NCBI GenBank assembly: GCA_032358255.1
Contig: JAULBX010009217.1
Span: 1-64,000, forward strand
Direction: 5' to 3'
DNA length: 64,000 nucleotides
From: Heterotrichella gracilis
Lineage: Eukaryota > Sar > Xanthophyceae > Tribonematales > Xanthonemataceae
Below the pieces are notes generated by a model. That model made no database searches and had not been told where the DNA came from. It saw nothing but the letters and a program-made list of their open reading frames with translations. Below, piece by piece: positions 63,273 through 64,000 of the stretch. Position 1 is the first letter of the stretch. Each line of letters starts with the position of its first letter. The position numbers and the translations under genes were made by a program.

Positions 63273-64000
63273 CTGAAAGGATTAACCGAGACGTTGATTT
63301 TTGGGGATGCCAGGATGGGAACGACAGGTGAAAGATTGGATTGATAGGATTGATATCTTGGGGATGATAGGATAAGCGGAGCCAGGGATGGGGGATGAGG
63401 TTGATAGGGTGCAGTGGGGATGAGGGGTGTTAAGACCAGAGACAGCTGAGCCCAACTGAGCATGGGCAGCTGCAACTCCAATGCCAGCACAGCAGCTTTA
63501 TATGTCAGGTAATACAAAACACCAAAAGTCTTTCTGAAAGCACCCATCACACACCAGCTGACGTGGTATTTACCTTTATTTGTACTTATGGGAGCTATGA
63601 GAGGTTGAAAGCAGGATGCCTTTTCTACAGAACACGATGCATGCATGCATGTGCATACGCATGACCCATGGTGAACAAAGGTCCCCGTCGAACGTGCACT
63701 ATGGGTTCCGGATATTTGAGGTACTTTTTTAAGCGAACAAGCGAAATACGACTGCTGGTATCTTGGCGGCTGGAAAAGGCTCGTCATGATTCGTAAGGAC
63801 CCTCGGACAAAAGCGAACCGTGGTACACCTTTGTCCGTAGCCGTCACCGGACCTCAGCTGTGGCTACATAGCCACCACGTACGGAGTGATGCAACCATTG
63901 GGTTTTACATCTTCTCTACACTGGTATTGTTGATGACATTGTGGGGAGGCTGGCCACTGGGTGCCTTCAAGCATACCAGGCACCCAGTGCAGGCAAACCT
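63273..64000. other. Intron or 5' flank of the chitinase gene
   Basis: No GH18 exon could be found on the minus strand in these 728 bp, so they are taken as intron leading to exons outside the window. About 63295-63425 has tandem GGATTGATAGGATTGATA/GGGATGATAGG-like repeats. Alternating ATGCATGC lies at 63637-63652. Confidence 0.4.

Noticed and set aside
63149-63847. 232-codon minus-strand frame next to the chitinase exon
   Set aside because: Its translation lacks GH18 features and contains short tandem repeats; the true exon here is only 51 nt in another frame.

Overview
The window is nuclear DNA of a eukaryote, most likely a chlorophyte green alga of the chlorella/trebouxia kind. Almost every gene is split by many short GT-AG introns. 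The recognisable proteins are eukaryotic housekeeping ones, including an apparently organelle-targeted 3-isopropylmalate dehydrogenase and a SnRK2-type kinase, both typical of the green lineage. Plant-type telomere-like heptads (TTTAGGG/CCCTAAA) are scattered through introns and spacers. No tRNA, rRNA, CRISPR or bacterial-type operon was seen. The lineage is inferred from gene content, not from a database match.

Layout, left to right. 1-4734 (+) 3' part of the glucosidase II alpha subunit (GH31). 6263-7240 (-) LSM4. 8246-10874 (-) 3-isopropylmalate dehydrogenase, divergent from 11446-15196 (+), an ABC1/ADCK atypical kinase. 16984-18919 (-) a SARNP/Tho1-like SAP protein, divergent from 19467-21240 (+), a TMEM65-like protein. 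22301-25399 (+) a polytopic membrane protein I do not recognise. 27313-31876 (+) an AAMP/Sqt1-like WD40 protein. 32932-34370 (+) an F-box-like/leucine-rich gene with a frameshift. 34858-35076 a 215-bp MITE. 36006-41908 (-) ATAD3, divergent from 42792-45141 (+) TTC1. 45956-49797 (-) an SRRM1-like PWI/RS splicing protein, divergent from 51301-54332 (+) a SnRK2-like kinase. 55375-56816 (-) a second, also frameshifted, copy of the F-box-like/leucine-rich gene. 58016-61343 (-) a poorly resolved MYND zinc-finger gene. 61819-63272 (-) the 3' end of a GH18 chitinase with a LysM domain.

The genes do not form a pathway. They share broad themes: mRNA processing and export (LSM4, SARNP, SRRM1), mitochondria (ABC1K, TMEM65, ATAD3), and protein quality control or ribosome assembly (glucosidase II, AAMP, TTC1). 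Exon coordinates were built by hand from splice sites. For each model with stated exon joins, intron phases were checked for continuity; exceptions are named in the entries.

The most striking signal is not a gene. Intron after intron, and the flank beyond a stop codon, carries one to several degraded copies of the neighbouring exon edge, complete with its splice site. They sit about 70-200 bp away as tandem units. I call these exon-edge echoes; they occur in at least seven unrelated genes here and suggest introns that grow by local tandem duplication of intron/exon junctions.
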